DNA of 64,000 nucleotides from Fen-999 sp044220545 (GCA_044220545.1 JBGAQX010000021.1:84495-148494); one strand, 5' to 3'; counted from the stretch's first letter, positions 24,934 to 35,635 are shown. The notes: a model not told the origin generated them from the letters alone. Program-made: numbers and translations.

Positions 24934-27521
24934 TCTATCACTGCTGCGAACCACTGCGCCGCAATGCCGTCGCCGCCCACCCGACGCTCAACGGCATCGA
25001 CTACCTGGAGGTGCTGGACAACGACTCGCCGGAGAGCGAGCTGCGTCAGCGCACGCTGCTCCTGCGCCTGCTGAAGCCGGTGCCGGCGGGCTTTAGCGCC
25101 GGACAGGCGCGCATCGAAGGCGGCGAGCGGGTGCGCAACGTGGCCATCGAATGGGTGGGCGCCGCATCGACTCCGCCGGCCGCGGCGACCGCCGCCGAAC
25201 AGGCCTATTTCGCGGCCTTGCCCGAGGCGGATCATGTGCTGGTGATTCGCACCGACCGCTATGGTGATCACTCCAGCTACACCTTGCGCCTGGTGCGCTC
25301 GCCAGTCGATGCCACGCCTCCGGCGGGCTTCGATCCGGTCCTGGCCGAAATCCCGTTTTCGTTCAAGGTCGAATGTCCGAGCGACTTCGACTGCAAGCCG
25401 GTCGTGGTCTGTCCCGACGACCCGACACCGGCGCCGGTGATCGACTATCTGGCCAAGGACTATGCCAGTTTCCGGCGTCTGGTCCTGGACCGGATCACGC
25501 AACTGCTGCCCGACTGGCACGAGCGCAGCGCCGCCGACCTGGGCGTCACCCTGGCCGAGCTGATCGCCTACGCGGGGGACCAGCTCTCCTACCAGCAGGA
25601 TGCCGTCGCCACCGAGGCCTATCTGGAAACGGCGCGGCGGCGTACCTCTCTGCGGCGCCACGCCCTGCTGGTCGACTACCACCTGCACGATGGCTGCAAT
25701 GCGCGCGTCTGGCTGCACGTGCCGGTGGCCGCCGCCACCGTGGCCCTCGACCAGGCGACGACCCGCTTCTGCACTCGCGTGGCCGGGCTGCCGCCGCGCC
25801 TGGTGCCCGCTTCGCGCGACGAAGAGCTGGCGCTGCGGGAGCGGCCGGCGATCTTCGAGCCGCTGCACGACGCCACCCTGCGCGCGGCGCACAATCAGAT
25901 CGATTTCCACGCCTGGGGCAATCGACGCTGCTGCCTGCCGAAGGGCGCCACCAGCGCGACGCTGGCCGGGCATCTGGCCGCCCTCGCGGTTGGCGACGTG
26001 CTGTTGTTCGAGGAAGTGTTCGGTCCCGCGACCGGCGCGACCGGCGATGCCGATCCCACCCATCGCCATGTCCTGCGGCTGACGGCGGTACGCGCGTTCT
26101 CGCCGGACGATCCGGCGCTGCCGCTGACCGACCCGCTGACCGGCGCCGAAATCACCGAGATCGCCTGGGCCGCCGAAGACGCGCTGCCGTTCCCGCTGTG
26201 CATTTCCTCGGTCACCGACCCGACCCACGGCGAGGCCTTTCTCGACCATGTCAGCGTCGCGCGCGGCAACATGGTGCTGGCCGATCATGGCCATACCGTT
26301 CCCGCCAGCGAAGAACTGGGCCGCGTACCGTCGTCCCGGCTGGCCTATCCCGCCGATCGGGACCGTGATCGTTGCCAGGACGCGACAGCCCTGGACGTAC
26401 CACCGCGCTTCAACCCGATGCTGGCCAGCTCGCCGCTGACCTTCGCCGGCACGGTCGTCAAGACGACGACCGTGGCCGGCGCCAGCACCAGCCAGCGGCT
26501 GGCATTCGATCCCGAGGCGGCGGCGTCGGCGGCGCTGACCTGGCGCATGGAAGACACCTTGCCGCGCATCGAGCTCGACAGCACGCTGGGTTCGGTCGGC
26601 CAATCGTGGACGGCGCGGCGCGACCTGCTCAACAGCGACGCCGACGCGCCGGACTTCGTGGTCGAAGTCGAACACGACGGCGGCGCGCGGCTGCGCTTCG
26701 GCGACGACACGCATGGCCGGCGCCCGGAAACGGGCACGACGTTCACCGCCCGCTATCGGGTCGGCAATGGGCGCGCCGGCAACGTCGGCGCGGAGGCCAT
26801 CGCCCATGTCATCCAGATCGATCCGGGCATTCTGGGGGTCAGAAATCCGCTCCCGGCGGTGGGCGGTACCGACCGCGAGGATGCGGCCACCCTGCGCCGG
26901 CGCGCGCCGCAAGCCTTCCGGCGCCAGGAGCGGGCCGTCACGCCGGATGACTACGCCGAGGTCACCGGGCGGCATGCCGGCGTGCAGCGGGCCGCGGCCA
27001 CCTTGCGCTGGACGGGAAGCTGGCACACGGTGTTCATCACTGTCGACCGGGACGGCGGCCTGCCGGTCGATGCCGCCTTCGAGGACGAGATCGCGGCCCA
27101 TGTCGATCGCTACCGCATGGCGGGCCACGACACCGAATTCAACGATCCGATCCATGTCGCGCTGGAAGTGGAACTGCTGGTCTGCGTGTTGCCGAGCCAC
27201 TTTCGGGCCGATGTGCGGGCCGGCCTGCTCGATGAGCTGGGCAGCCGCGTGCTGGCCGACGGCCGACGCGGGCTGTTCCATCCCGACAACCTGTCCTTCG
27301 GTCAGACCGTCTACCTCAGCCAGATCTATGCCGCCGCGCGCCGGGTGTCCGGAGTCGGTTCGGTGAGCGCCACGGTCTTCCAGCGCCAGGATATGGACGA
27401 CACGCAATATCTGGGCGACGGCTTCATGAAGCTCGCCCGGTTGGAAATCCCGCGCCTGGACAACGACGCCAACTTTCCCGAGCACGGCGTGCTCCGCTTC
27501 AACCTGTTCGGAGGCAAATAG
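24930..27521 (+). CDS. Baseplate assembly protein J-type, gp6-like (Afp11-like)
   Basis: This is an 863-residue protein. Hallmarks of large eCIS baseplate-J proteins are clear: DYLAKDYASFRRLVLDRITQLLPDWHERSAADLGVTLAELIAYAGDQLSYQQDAVATEAYLETAR (about 170-235), then the Baseplate_J core with FGDDTHGRRPETG and RVGNGRAGNVGAEAI (about 588-618), and RRAPQAFRRQERAVTPDDYAEVT in the C-terminal domain. It should form the wedge ring that connects hub to sheath. Start at 24930 overlaps the gp25-like stop; an upstream open frame was ignored. The next baseplate-J gene follows after 2 bp. Confidence 0.92.
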   Translation: MIYHCCEPLRRNAVAAHPTLNGIDYLEVLDNDSPESELRQRTLLLRLLKPVPAGFSAGQARIEGGERVRNVAIEWVGAASTPPAAATAAEQAYFAALPEADHVLVIRTDRYGDHSSYTLRLVRSPVDATPPAGFDPVLAEIPFSFKVECPSDFDCKPVVVCPDDPTPAPVIDYLAKDYASFRRLVLDRITQLLPDWHERSAADLGVTLAELIAYAGDQLSYQQDAVATEAYLETARRRTSLRRHALLVDYHLHDGCNARVWLHVPVAAATVALDQATTRFCTRVAGLPPRLVPASRDEELALRERPAIFEPLHDATLRAAHNQIDFHAWGNRRCCLPKGATSATLAGHLAALAVGDVLLFEEVFGPATGATGDADPTHRHVLRLTAVRAFSPDDPALPLTDPLTGAEITEIAWAAEDALPFPLCISSVTDPTHGEAFLDHVSVARGNMVLADHGHTVPASEELGRVPSSRLAYPADRDRDRCQDATALDVPPRFNPMLASSPLTFAGTVVKTTTVAGASTSQRLAFDPEAAASAALTWRMEDTLPRIELDSTLGSVGQSWTARRDLLNSDADAPDFVVEVEHDGGARLRFGDDTHGRRPETGTTFTARYRVGNGRAGNVGAEAIAHVIQIDPGILGVRNPLPAVGGTDREDAATLRRRAPQAFRRQERAVTPDDYAEVTGRHAGVQRAAATLRWTGSWHTVFITVDRDGGLPVDAAFEDEIAAHVDRYRMAGHDTEFNDPIHVALEVELLVCVLPSHFRADVRAGLLDELGSRVLADGRRGLFHPDNLSFGQTVYLSQIYAAARRVSGVGSVSATVFQRQDMDDTQYLGDGFMKLARLEIPRLDNDANFPEHGVLRFNLFGGK

Positions 27522-27523
27522 CC

Positions 27524-30334
27524 ATGAGCGATCCGGCCCTGAACACCTGTGGCTGCTGCGCCGGCCTGGATGCCGAAACGCCGCAACGCATCGAGAATCC
27601 GCCCGGGCAGGGCGCGATCGCCTACCGCGCCGGCGTCCATGCCAAGTTCAAGGAATCGCTGCTCGCCCGCCTGTCGAACGCCGAACTGCCCGCCCTGGCG
27701 GGCCTGACGACGCGCGAGGACGGCGATTTCACCATTGCCCTGTGCGACGCCCTGGCGACCACGCTCGACGTGCTCAGCTTCTATCAGGAACGCATCGCCA
27801 ACGAGAACTTCCTGCGTACCGCGACGGAACGACGCTCGATACTGGAACTCGCGCGCCTGATCGGCTACGAACTGGCGCCGGGCGTCGCCGCTTCGACCTG
27901 GCTGGCCTTCGGCTTGCAGGAGGTGCCAGGCAGCCCGGCGCTGGCCGCCGGACCGGTCACCATCCCCATCGGCGCCAAGGTGCAGAGCGTACCCGGACCG
28001 GACGAACTGCCGCAGACCTTCGAGACTGTCGAGGCCGTCGAGGCGCGCGCCGGGTGGAATGCCATTCCGGTGCGGACGACGCTGCCCTGGCGCCCTCGAT
28101 ACGGCGACAAGCGCCTGTGGCTGGCGGGCATCGGCACCGCTCTTCAGCCGGGCGACGTTATCCTGGTGGTCGGCCAGGAGCGGCTCGACGATCCGACCTC
28201 CGAGCGCTGGGATATCCGGCTGCTGACCGAGGTGGTCGAAGACAAGATCGGCCAGCGCACGCGGATCGGCTGGCAGGACGGCCTGGGTCACGGCTTTCCT
28301 CACGTCGATCCCGCCGCCGCCGGCGCGACGGTCTATGTGTTTCGGCAACGGGCCGCGCTCTTTGGCCACAACGCGCCGGATCCTCGCCTGATGGGCACCT
28401 CGGGGGGCTCCGAGCTGGAGGACCTGATTTCCGGCACCAACGCCAGCCGGGTCTGGAAGGACTTCGCGATCAAGGGGAAACAGATCGACCTGGACGCCGC
28501 CTACCCGAAGATCACCCCGGGAAGCTGGATTGCCCTGGTTTCCAACGCCGGGGGGTCCGATCCGAGCGGCCTTTCCGGCTATGTCGAGCTCTACCGGGCC
28601 AAGTCGGTGAGTTTCCCGGCCCGCCTGGATTACGGGCTGTCCGGCAAGACCACGCGCATCGAACCCGACACCGACGAGAACCTGAACATCTTCCGCCCGC
28701 GTCTGCGCGAGAACACCGTGCTGGCGCAGTCCGAGCAACTGGCCGTCGCCGCGACGCCGCTCGGCTATCCGCTGTTCGGCGAGACGCTGGCCCTGGCACG
28801 CCTCGCCGTCGACATTGCGCCCGGTCGCGCCCTGGCCGTCAGCGGCAAGCGGGCCCGCATCCGCCTGCGCCAGGGCGAGCCGGAAGTCTCCCTGGCGCTC
28901 GATGCGGGCGGCGCCGTCACGCTGCAAGAGGGCGATTCGCTGCGCCTCGCCGCCGCGCCGGAAGAGCAGAGCGGCGGCACCTGGGTGGCGCTGGCGCCCG
29001 CCGCCTTTGCGCTGCGCATCGATCATTCCAGCGGCAAGCCGCTGCGCCTGGCCCTGCTGGATCGCGACGGCAAGCGCGGCACGCTGACCATCGCGGCGGC
29101 CGCCATCGAGCAGGTTCCGGCCGAGGAAGCGGACGTGCTGGTCCAGGAGATTGCCTTCATCGACGACTTGCCGACGGCGGTGACGCATGATCGCGACCGG
29201 ACCACCTTCACCCTCGCGGCGGCCCTCAAGTATTGCTATGACCGGGAAACGGCACGAGTCAACGCCAACGTCGCCCGGGCGACGCACGGCGAAACGGTGA
29301 GCGAAATCCTCGGCAGCGGCGACGCCAGGCTGCCCAACGCCCGTTTCACGCTGCGCCAGTCGCCCCTGACCCATGTCAGCGCCGCGACGGCCAGCGGTCG
29401 CCAGTCGACGCTGGAACTGCGCGCCAACGACATGCTGTGGTCCGAGGTGCCCAGCCTCCATGCCCGCGGCGGCGCCGAACGCGCCTATGAAGTCAGCCAC
29501 GACGACGCGGCGCGGGCCACGGTGCTGTTCGGCGACGGCATCGAAGGCGCTCGCCCGCCCTCGGGCGACCACAACATCCGGGCCAGGTACCGCAAGGGAC
29601 TCGGTCTCGCCGGCAACGTCGCCGCCGGCGCACTGACGACGCTGCTGTCGCGTCCGCTCGGCGTGGCGGCGGCCAGCAACCCCGAGGCGGCCAGCGGCGG
29701 CGAAGACGCCGAACGCGAGGCGAAGGCGCGCGAGAACGCGCCCCTGACGGTGCTGACCCTCGACCGCGCGGTATCGATCCGCGACTATCAGGACTTCGCG
29801 CGCGCCTTTGCCGGCATCGCCAAGGCGCATGCGCTCTGGATCGACAGCGGCCCGGCGCGGGGCGTGTTCCTCACCGTGGCGGGCGAGGAGGGCGAAGTGG
29901 TGGCCGAAGGCGGCGACACCTTCCGCCATCTCCAGGATGCCCTGCGCAGCCATGGCGATCCCCTGCTGCCGGTACGCATGGTCAGTTATCGCGACGCGCG
30001 TTTCGTGCTGCGCTTGACCGTCAAGGTGGCGGCGGATGCCGACGCGGCGCTGGTGCTGCCCGCCATCGAGGCGCTCCTGAAATCCGCCTTCGGCTTTGCC
30101 GCGCGCGGCTTCGGCCAGGGGGTATCGGTCGACGAAGTGGCGGCGGTCGCCCACGGTGTTTCCGGCGTCGAGGCCGTGCAGGTGGTGGAACTGCATCGCA
30201 GCGACGCGCCGGTGCCGCCCTTTGTGCCGCGAATCTTCGCCACCCTGCCGGTGGCCTCGCTGACCGCGCCGCCGCTGGCGGCCGAGTTGCTGGTGCTCGA
30301 CGACGCGGCGCTGACGCTGGAGCCGATGCCATGA
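27524..30334 (+). CDS. Second baseplate J-type protein (Afp12-like)
   Basis: This is a 936-residue protein. A Cys-rich N-terminus (TCGCCAGLD) is followed by ALCDALATTLDVLSFYQERIANENFLRTATERRSILELARLIGYEL (about 77-125), the feature shared with the first J protein. The C-terminal third has the Baseplate_J core, with FGDGIEGARPPSGDHNIRARYRKGLGLAGNVAAGAL (about 670-705) and SIRDYQDFARAFAGIAKAH. Two J-type proteins in tandem is the rule in eCIS (Afp11 and Afp12). They make the inner and outer wedges. Its stop overlaps the start of the gpI-like gene by ATGA. Confidence 0.9.
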   Translation: MSDPALNTCGCCAGLDAETPQRIENPPGQGAIAYRAGVHAKFKESLLARLSNAELPALAGLTTREDGDFTIALCDALATTLDVLSFYQERIANENFLRTATERRSILELARLIGYELAPGVAASTWLAFGLQEVPGSPALAAGPVTIPIGAKVQSVPGPDELPQTFETVEAVEARAGWNAIPVRTTLPWRPRYGDKRLWLAGIGTALQPGDVILVVGQERLDDPTSERWDIRLLTEVVEDKIGQRTRIGWQDGLGHGFPHVDPAAAGATVYVFRQRAALFGHNAPDPRLMGTSGGSELEDLISGTNASRVWKDFAIKGKQIDLDAAYPKITPGSWIALVSNAGGSDPSGLSGYVELYRAKSVSFPARLDYGLSGKTTRIEPDTDENLNIFRPRLRENTVLAQSEQLAVAATPLGYPLFGETLALARLAVDIAPGRALAVSGKRARIRLRQGEPEVSLALDAGGAVTLQEGDSLRLAAAPEEQSGGTWVALAPAAFALRIDHSSGKPLRLALLDRDGKRGTLTIAAAAIEQVPAEEADVLVQEIAFIDDLPTAVTHDRDRTTFTLAAALKYCYDRETARVNANVARATHGETVSEILGSGDARLPNARFTLRQSPLTHVSAATASGRQSTLELRANDMLWSEVPSLHARGGAERAYEVSHDDAARATVLFGDGIEGARPPSGDHNIRARYRKGLGLAGNVAAGALTTLLSRPLGVAAASNPEAASGGEDAEREAKARENAPLTVLTLDRAVSIRDYQDFARAFAGIAKAHALWIDSGPARGVFLTVAGEEGEVVAEGGDTFRHLQDALRSHGDPLLPVRMVSYRDARFVLRLTVKVAADADAALVLPAIEALLKSAFGFAARGFGQGVSVDEVAAVAHGVSGVEAVQVVELHRSDAPVPPFVPRIFATLPVASLTAPPLAAELLVLDDAALTLEPMP

Positions 30335-32397
30335 CCTTCGACGCCGACACGCTGTACCGGCTGCTGCCGGCCATCCATCGCATTCGCGACGACGAGCAGG
30401 CGCCACCCGGCGCCCTCAAGGCGTTGCTGTCGGCATTCGCCGACCAGTTCGCAGTGCTGGAGGAAAACCTCGACCAGCTCTACGACGACCTGTTCATCGA
30501 GACCTGCGCCGACTGGGCGATTCCGTATATCGGCGACCTGATCGGTTACGAGCCGCTGCACGCGCTTGGCCAGGCACGTGGCCTGGCGCGGGCGGAGGTC
30601 GCTCACACCATCGCCCTGCGCCGGCGCAAGGGCACGGCGGCGGTGCTGGAACAACTGGCGCGCGACGTTACCGGCTGGAATGCCCGGGCGGTGGAATATT
30701 TCCAGTTGCTCGGCACCACGCAGTACATGAACCACTTGCGGCCGGCGAACCACTACGCGCCCGATCTGCGCCGCTGGGAGCCGCTGGCGCGGATCGGCGG
30801 GCCCTTCGAGTCGATCGCGCACACCGTCGACGTGCGGCGCATCGAAAGCGGGCGAGGGCGCTTCAACATTCCCAACATAGGGATCTTCCTGTGGCGCTTG
30901 AACGCCTATCGCCACACCGCCAGTCCGGCGGTGCGCATCGATGACCGCCGCTATCTGGTCAGCCCGCTCGGGCATCCGCTCCAGTTGTTCACCAATCCGC
31001 GGACTGAGGACGAGATCACCCATCTGGCCGACCCCATCAACGTGCCCGATCCGATCCGGCGCCGGGTGATGTCGGACCGGCTGGCGCTCTACTATGGCAC
31101 CCGCGCGGCACCGCCGGCGCCGGTCGACAATGCCGATCCGAGCGTCCTGCTCCTTGTCGACGGTGCCGAAGTGCCGCGAACCGACATCGTCGTCTGCAAC
31201 CTGTCGGACGACGGCGCGGTCTGGGCGCATGAAGCGCCGGCGGGTTGCTACGCCATCGATCCCGTGCTCGGCCGCGTGGCGGTGGCGGCCGATCTGCCCG
31301 TCCCCGTCACGGTGGCGGTTACGTATCACTACGGCTTTTCCGCCGACCTGGGCGGCGGCGAGTACAGCCGGCCGCGCCAGGCCGACGCGGCGACCAGCGT
31401 GGCGACCAGCGCGGTGCTGCGCGTGCCGGACGATCACGCCACCATCGCCGCGGCCCTGACCGCGCTCGGCGGCAACGGCTTGGTCGAGATCTCCGACAGC
31501 GGGCGCTACGAAGAGACGCTCTCGGTCGCCGTCGTTGCCGACGGCCACGTGATTCTGCGCGCGGCGGAGCAGTGCTTCCCGACCTTGATCCTCGGCGGTG
31601 AGCTGGCGGTATCGGGCGGCACGGATGGGGCGTTCACTCTGGAAGGACTTCGGGTGGCGGGCGGGCGCGTGCGCGTCGCGGCCGTCGCCGGCAACGAACT
31701 CGCCCGGCTGCGCATCGCCCATGCGACGCTGGTGCCGGGGAGGGCGCTCGACGCCGCCGGCGACCCGGTGGCGCCGAGCGCCGAAAGCCTGATGGTCGAA
31801 CTGGCCGACGTGACGGTCGAGATCGATCACGCCATCGTCGGCGCCCTGCGCCTCCACGCTGGAGCGAACCTCGTGGCCAACGATTCCATCATCGATGCCA
31901 CGGTGGCGACCGGCATGGCCCACGCCGCGCCGGACGCCGTCGCACCGGGCGGCAAGATATCCCTGGCGGCCTGCACGGTGATCGGGCGCATTCGCGCCGC
32001 CGAAGTCGCCACGATAACGAACAGCCTGTTGCTGGCGCGCCCCGCGGCGGGCGACACGCTGCCGGCGGTATTCATCGTCCGGCGCCAGACCGGCTGCGTG
32101 CGCTTCAGCTTCCTGCCCTTCGACTCGGCGGCACCGCGCCGCTATCGCTGCCAGCCTGAATCGGCGGCCGACGCGGCACGCCTGGCGCCGCGCTTCACGT
32201 CGTTGAGGTTTGGCGTTGCCGCGTACTGCCAGCTGGCGCGTGCCACGACCGACCTGATCCGGCGCGGCGCCGACGACGAAAGCGAAATGGGCGCCTTCCA
32301 TTCCCTGTTCCCGGCACAGCGGGAAACCAACCTCCAGATCCGGTTGCGCGAGTTCCTGCGCGTGGGTCTGGCGGCCGGCATCTCTTACGAAACTTGA
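30331..32397 (+). CDS. Phage tail protein I-like baseplate protein with beta-solenoid C-terminus
   Basis: This is a 688-residue protein. The N-terminal 200 residues resemble P2 gpI: MTFDADTLYRLLPAIHRIRDDE, FAVLEENLDQLYDDLFIETCADWAIPYIGDLIGYEPL and RRRKGTAAVLEQLARDVTGW. The remainder is longer than in gpI and is rich in short strands with a DHATIAAALTALGGNGLVEISDSGRYEETL and repeated small-residue turns up to about 600, which suggests a beta-solenoid platform. In phages gpI attaches the fibre to the baseplate wedge; the solenoid may dock the fibre encoded next. The next gene starts 10 bp after the stop behind GAGGAG. Confidence 0.82.
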   Translation: MTFDADTLYRLLPAIHRIRDDEQAPPGALKALLSAFADQFAVLEENLDQLYDDLFIETCADWAIPYIGDLIGYEPLHALGQARGLARAEVAHTIALRRRKGTAAVLEQLARDVTGWNARAVEYFQLLGTTQYMNHLRPANHYAPDLRRWEPLARIGGPFESIAHTVDVRRIESGRGRFNIPNIGIFLWRLNAYRHTASPAVRIDDRRYLVSPLGHPLQLFTNPRTEDEITHLADPINVPDPIRRRVMSDRLALYYGTRAAPPAPVDNADPSVLLLVDGAEVPRTDIVVCNLSDDGAVWAHEAPAGCYAIDPVLGRVAVAADLPVPVTVAVTYHYGFSADLGGGEYSRPRQADAATSVATSAVLRVPDDHATIAAALTALGGNGLVEISDSGRYEETLSVAVVADGHVILRAAEQCFPTLILGGELAVSGGTDGAFTLEGLRVAGGRVRVAAVAGNELARLRIAHATLVPGRALDAAGDPVAPSAESLMVELADVTVEIDHAIVGALRLHAGANLVANDSIIDATVATGMAHAAPDAVAPGGKISLAACTVIGRIRAAEVATITNSLLLARPAAGDTLPAVFIVRRQTGCVRFSFLPFDSAAPRRYRCQPESAADAARLAPRFTSLRFGVAAYCQLARATTDLIRRGADDESEMGAFHSLFPAQRETNLQIRLREFLRVGLAAGISYET

Positions 32398-32407
32398 GGA
32401 GCGCATC

Positions 32408-35400
32408 ATGAGCTTCGACACGAGCCGTTTCAGTTTCCACCCGTGGCATGACTACTTCGGCGTGGTCATGCAGCAGGGCAGGGTGCAACTCGATGCCGAC
32501 TGGAACGAGTGGGTGGCCGAGCTCGGCCGCCGACTCCAGGCCGGCACGCTGGACACGGTCGGCCGGGCGGTGGTGCCGCGCACCACGCCGGAGGGTTTCC
32601 ATATCCTCGCCACCGGCGGTGTCGTCACCATCGGCGTCGGGCGCATGTACATCGACGGGCTGCTGGCCGAAAACCATGGCGCGCCGCCGCTGCAATGGGA
32701 TGCGAGCCTGGCGGAGCTGACCGGCACCACGGCCGTGTCAGTGCTCGAGCAACCCTACCTGCCCTATAACGATACGAATCAGGCGATACCGGCGGACATC
32801 TTCAACCCGCCGAACGTCACCGGCGGGCCGCATCTGGTCTATCTGGATGTCTGGCAGCGCGAATTGACGCATCTCCAGGCGCCGGATCTGGTCGAGAAGG
32901 CCGTCGGTGTCGATACCACCGGTCGGCTGCAAACGGTTTGGCAGGTCAAGGTGCTGCCCAACATCGGCGGCGCCACCTGCGCGACGCCGGACGAGGACAT
33001 ACCCGGCTGGGCGGCGATCATCCAGTCCTCCGGCGCCCGGCTCACCAACTCGACCGGCGCCGTGCCCGGCGATCCCAATCCCTGCCAGGTGCCGCCGTCA
33101 GCAGGCTACAAGGGGATCGAGAACCAGCTCTACCGGGTCGAGATCCATCGTGGCGGGCCGCAGGCCACCGCGACCTTCAAGTGGTCGCGCGACAACGCCA
33201 CCGTCGCCACCCTGGTCAATGAAATCCAGGGCGGCAACCGGCTGGTTGTCGAGAGCATTGGCCGCGATGACGTGCTCGGTTTTCATGCCGGCGAATGGAT
33301 CGAAATCCTCGACGACTGGCACGAGCTGCACGGCGTTCCCGGCCGGCTGCACCGCATACGCGCCGGAGACGGCGTGGATGCGGCGACGCGCTCCATCACG
33401 CTGGACACGGCTCTGCCGGCCGGGCTGTTCCCGGTCGATGCGCAGGGGCACACCGATCCGGGGCGCCACACGCGCATCCGGCGCTGGGACCAGTCCGGCA
33501 ATGTCCGTCGCGCCGACGGCACGGTGTTCCACAACCTCGACGGCGCCGGCGTTTCCGACGGCATCCCGGTGCCACCGGCCGGTACGCAACTCGCCCTCGA
33601 GAGCGGCATCCTCATCGACTTCACGACGGTGGCGGGCAGCTTCCATGCCGGCGACCACTGGGTCTTCGCGGCACGCACGGCCGACGGCGCCATCGAGCCG
33701 CTGTCGGCGGCGCCGCCGCGCGCCATCCACCATCATTACGCCCGGCTCGCGGTGGTAACGCTGCCGGACCAGGAGACGGACTGCCGCGTCTTCTGGCCGC
33801 CGGAAGCGGGCGGAGAAAGCTGCGACTGCACGGTCTGCGTCCATGCCGCCGAGCACAACGCCGGTACCGGCACCATCCAGCAGGCCATCGACGCGGTACG
33901 CGCCCGCGGTGGCGGAACGATCTGCCTGGATGTCGGCACCTATGTGCTGGGCGCGCCGCTCAATCTGCACAACGTCCGCTCCCTGCGCCTGCGCGGCCAG
34001 GGTTGGCGCACCGTGCTGCAACCGGGCGAGGCCGGCGGGGCGATCGACATCGCGCGCGCCACCGGCGTGACGGTCGAAAATCTTTCCGTCGCCGGTATCG
34101 TCAGCGGCGGTGGCACCACGGCGATGATCGACGTCGTAAACAGCGTTGACCTCCAGTTCCGGCACCTGACCATAGCCGCGGCCGCCACCGGCGATGCCAC
34201 TTCCGCCGCGCTCGGCTTCGCCGGCATTGTCCTGTCGGCCAGTGTCGAGGACTGCGTTCTGGTCGCCGAACAGGCCATCATATCGACGTCGGCCGAGCCT
34301 AACTATCTGTTGACGGCAAACCTGCGCGTCATCGACAACATCCTGATGTGCAGCCAGCGCGGCGTCAGCCTGACCGGCGCCAGCCTGCATTACGGGCAGA
34401 CGCGCTTCACCGACAACCTGGTCATGATCTGCGCCCAGGCCGGCATTGCCGTCACGGGCGCGGCGCTGCCGGCGGCCAGCGTCACGGTCAGGGGCAACGT
34501 GATGCATGTCGCGGGGGGCGGTGTGATCGGCGCCACGGACGGCTTGCGTATCGAGGACAACGAGATCGTCGCCCTGCCGGGCAACTCCAGCGCCGACGGT
34601 ATTTCTATCGAGTCCGGCCTCGACAAGGGGAGCATCGACCGCCTGTACATCACCGGCAACCGGCTGCGCGGCCAGCGTGGCCACGGTATTGCCATCCGCC
34701 ATCCGCTCGGCAAGGCGATGATCAAGTCGAACCTGATCGAAGACACCTTCGGCGGCGCCGTGGTGATGGGGATAGGCGCATCGGCCGACTACCTGGCGAT
34801 CGAGGGCAACCAGTTCATGAACCTGGGCGAGGGCTTCAACAACAAAGCCTTGCCGTACTTTGGCGTGCTGCTGCTGGCGGTGACCCGGGCCGATGTGGTC
34901 GGCAACCTGTTCGATTCCGTGGCCAGGGAGGCGGCCAACAGTCCCATGCACTGCGCCTTGCTGTCGGTGGCATCGACGGAGCTCCGAATTGCCGGCAACC
35001 GCATGCACGGCATCGGCCCGCTGGCCGGCCTCGGCCAACGCACCGTTGGCATCGCCATCGGGCCCGGGTTCGATCAGGTGGCGGTCGATGACAACACCAT
35101 CGCCCGGCGGGCCGACGCTGGCGACAAGCTCAGTGTCGGCAACTGGCAGGCTGTTCTGGTCGTCGGCTCGAGCTTGGTTGCCGCCGGTGCCGTCGATCAA
35201 ACGACGATCGGCGTTCCCGGGGTCGTCGTCATGCCGGTGCAGGCGGGACATGTCTATCTCAATGCCACGCAGATTGCGGTGCTTGCCTCGACCGCCGGCA
35301 GCGTCCAGGTTAGTGGCAATCGCCTGCACGGGCAGACGTCGCTGCTGCCCGCCGCCGAGATCCTGGGGGTGCGGGGATGCCTGTTCGACCAGAACGACAT

Positions 35401-35635
35401 TCGCGTCACCGACGGCACCGCCGCCGGGTTGCTGACGGCCAGGATATTCTGCAACCATGCCAGCATCGCCAACAACCGCCTCGTCGCCAACGGGGAAGGA
35501 CCGATCTTCCAACTCGTCACCGACAAGTCGAAGTTCGCGGTGCTGGGCAACCTCAGAAGCGGCCCGATACTCGTGAACGGCACTGCGGATTTGTCGCTGC
35601 CGCCACCCTGGAATACGCTCAACGTACCTATTTGA
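32408..35635 (+). CDS. DUF6519 + right-handed beta-helix protein, candidate tail fibre
   Basis: This is a 1075-residue protein. The N-terminus is the DUF6519 type: FSFHPWHDYFGVVMQQGRVQLDADWNEWV at about 8-36, followed by large beta-rich parts with AGDHWVFAARTADGAIEPL. From about residue 470 a Cys cluster (CDCTVCVHAAEH) leads into a parallel beta-helix of roughly 500 residues with repeats such as GGTICLDVGTYVLGAPLNLHNVRSLRLRG and short Asn-rich turns (ITGNRLRGQ, VVGNLF, IAGNRMHG). Beta-helix proteins of this kind bind or cut surface polysaccharides, so it is a good candidate for the target-recognition fibre. No catalytic residues were identified. RBS GAGGAG precedes the ATG. Confidence 0.8.
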   Translation: MSFDTSRFSFHPWHDYFGVVMQQGRVQLDADWNEWVAELGRRLQAGTLDTVGRAVVPRTTPEGFHILATGGVVTIGVGRMYIDGLLAENHGAPPLQWDASLAELTGTTAVSVLEQPYLPYNDTNQAIPADIFNPPNVTGGPHLVYLDVWQRELTHLQAPDLVEKAVGVDTTGRLQTVWQVKVLPNIGGATCATPDEDIPGWAAIIQSSGARLTNSTGAVPGDPNPCQVPPSAGYKGIENQLYRVEIHRGGPQATATFKWSRDNATVATLVNEIQGGNRLVVESIGRDDVLGFHAGEWIEILDDWHELHGVPGRLHRIRAGDGVDAATRSITLDTALPAGLFPVDAQGHTDPGRHTRIRRWDQSGNVRRADGTVFHNLDGAGVSDGIPVPPAGTQLALESGILIDFTTVAGSFHAGDHWVFAARTADGAIEPLSAAPPRAIHHHYARLAVVTLPDQETDCRVFWPPEAGGESCDCTVCVHAAEHNAGTGTIQQAIDAVRARGGGTICLDVGTYVLGAPLNLHNVRSLRLRGQGWRTVLQPGEAGGAIDIARATGVTVENLSVAGIVSGGGTTAMIDVVNSVDLQFRHLTIAAAATGDATSAALGFAGIVLSASVEDCVLVAEQAIISTSAEPNYLLTANLRVIDNILMCSQRGVSLTGASLHYGQTRFTDNLVMICAQAGIAVTGAALPAASVTVRGNVMHVAGGGVIGATDGLRIEDNEIVALPGNSSADGISIESGLDKGSIDRLYITGNRLRGQRGHGIAIRHPLGKAMIKSNLIEDTFGGAVVMGIGASADYLAIEGNQFMNLGEGFNNKALPYFGVLLLAVTRADVVGNLFDSVAREAANSPMHCALLSVASTELRIAGNRMHGIGPLAGLGQRTVGIAIGPGFDQVAVDDNTIARRADAGDKLSVGNWQAVLVVGSSLVAAGAVDQTTIGVPGVVVMPVQAGHVYLNATQIAVLASTAGSVQVSGNRLHGQTSLLPAAEILGVRGCLFDQNDIRVTDGTAAGLLTARIFCNHASIANNRLVANGEGPIFQLVTDKSKFAVLGNLRSGPILVNGTADLSLPPPWNTLNVPI

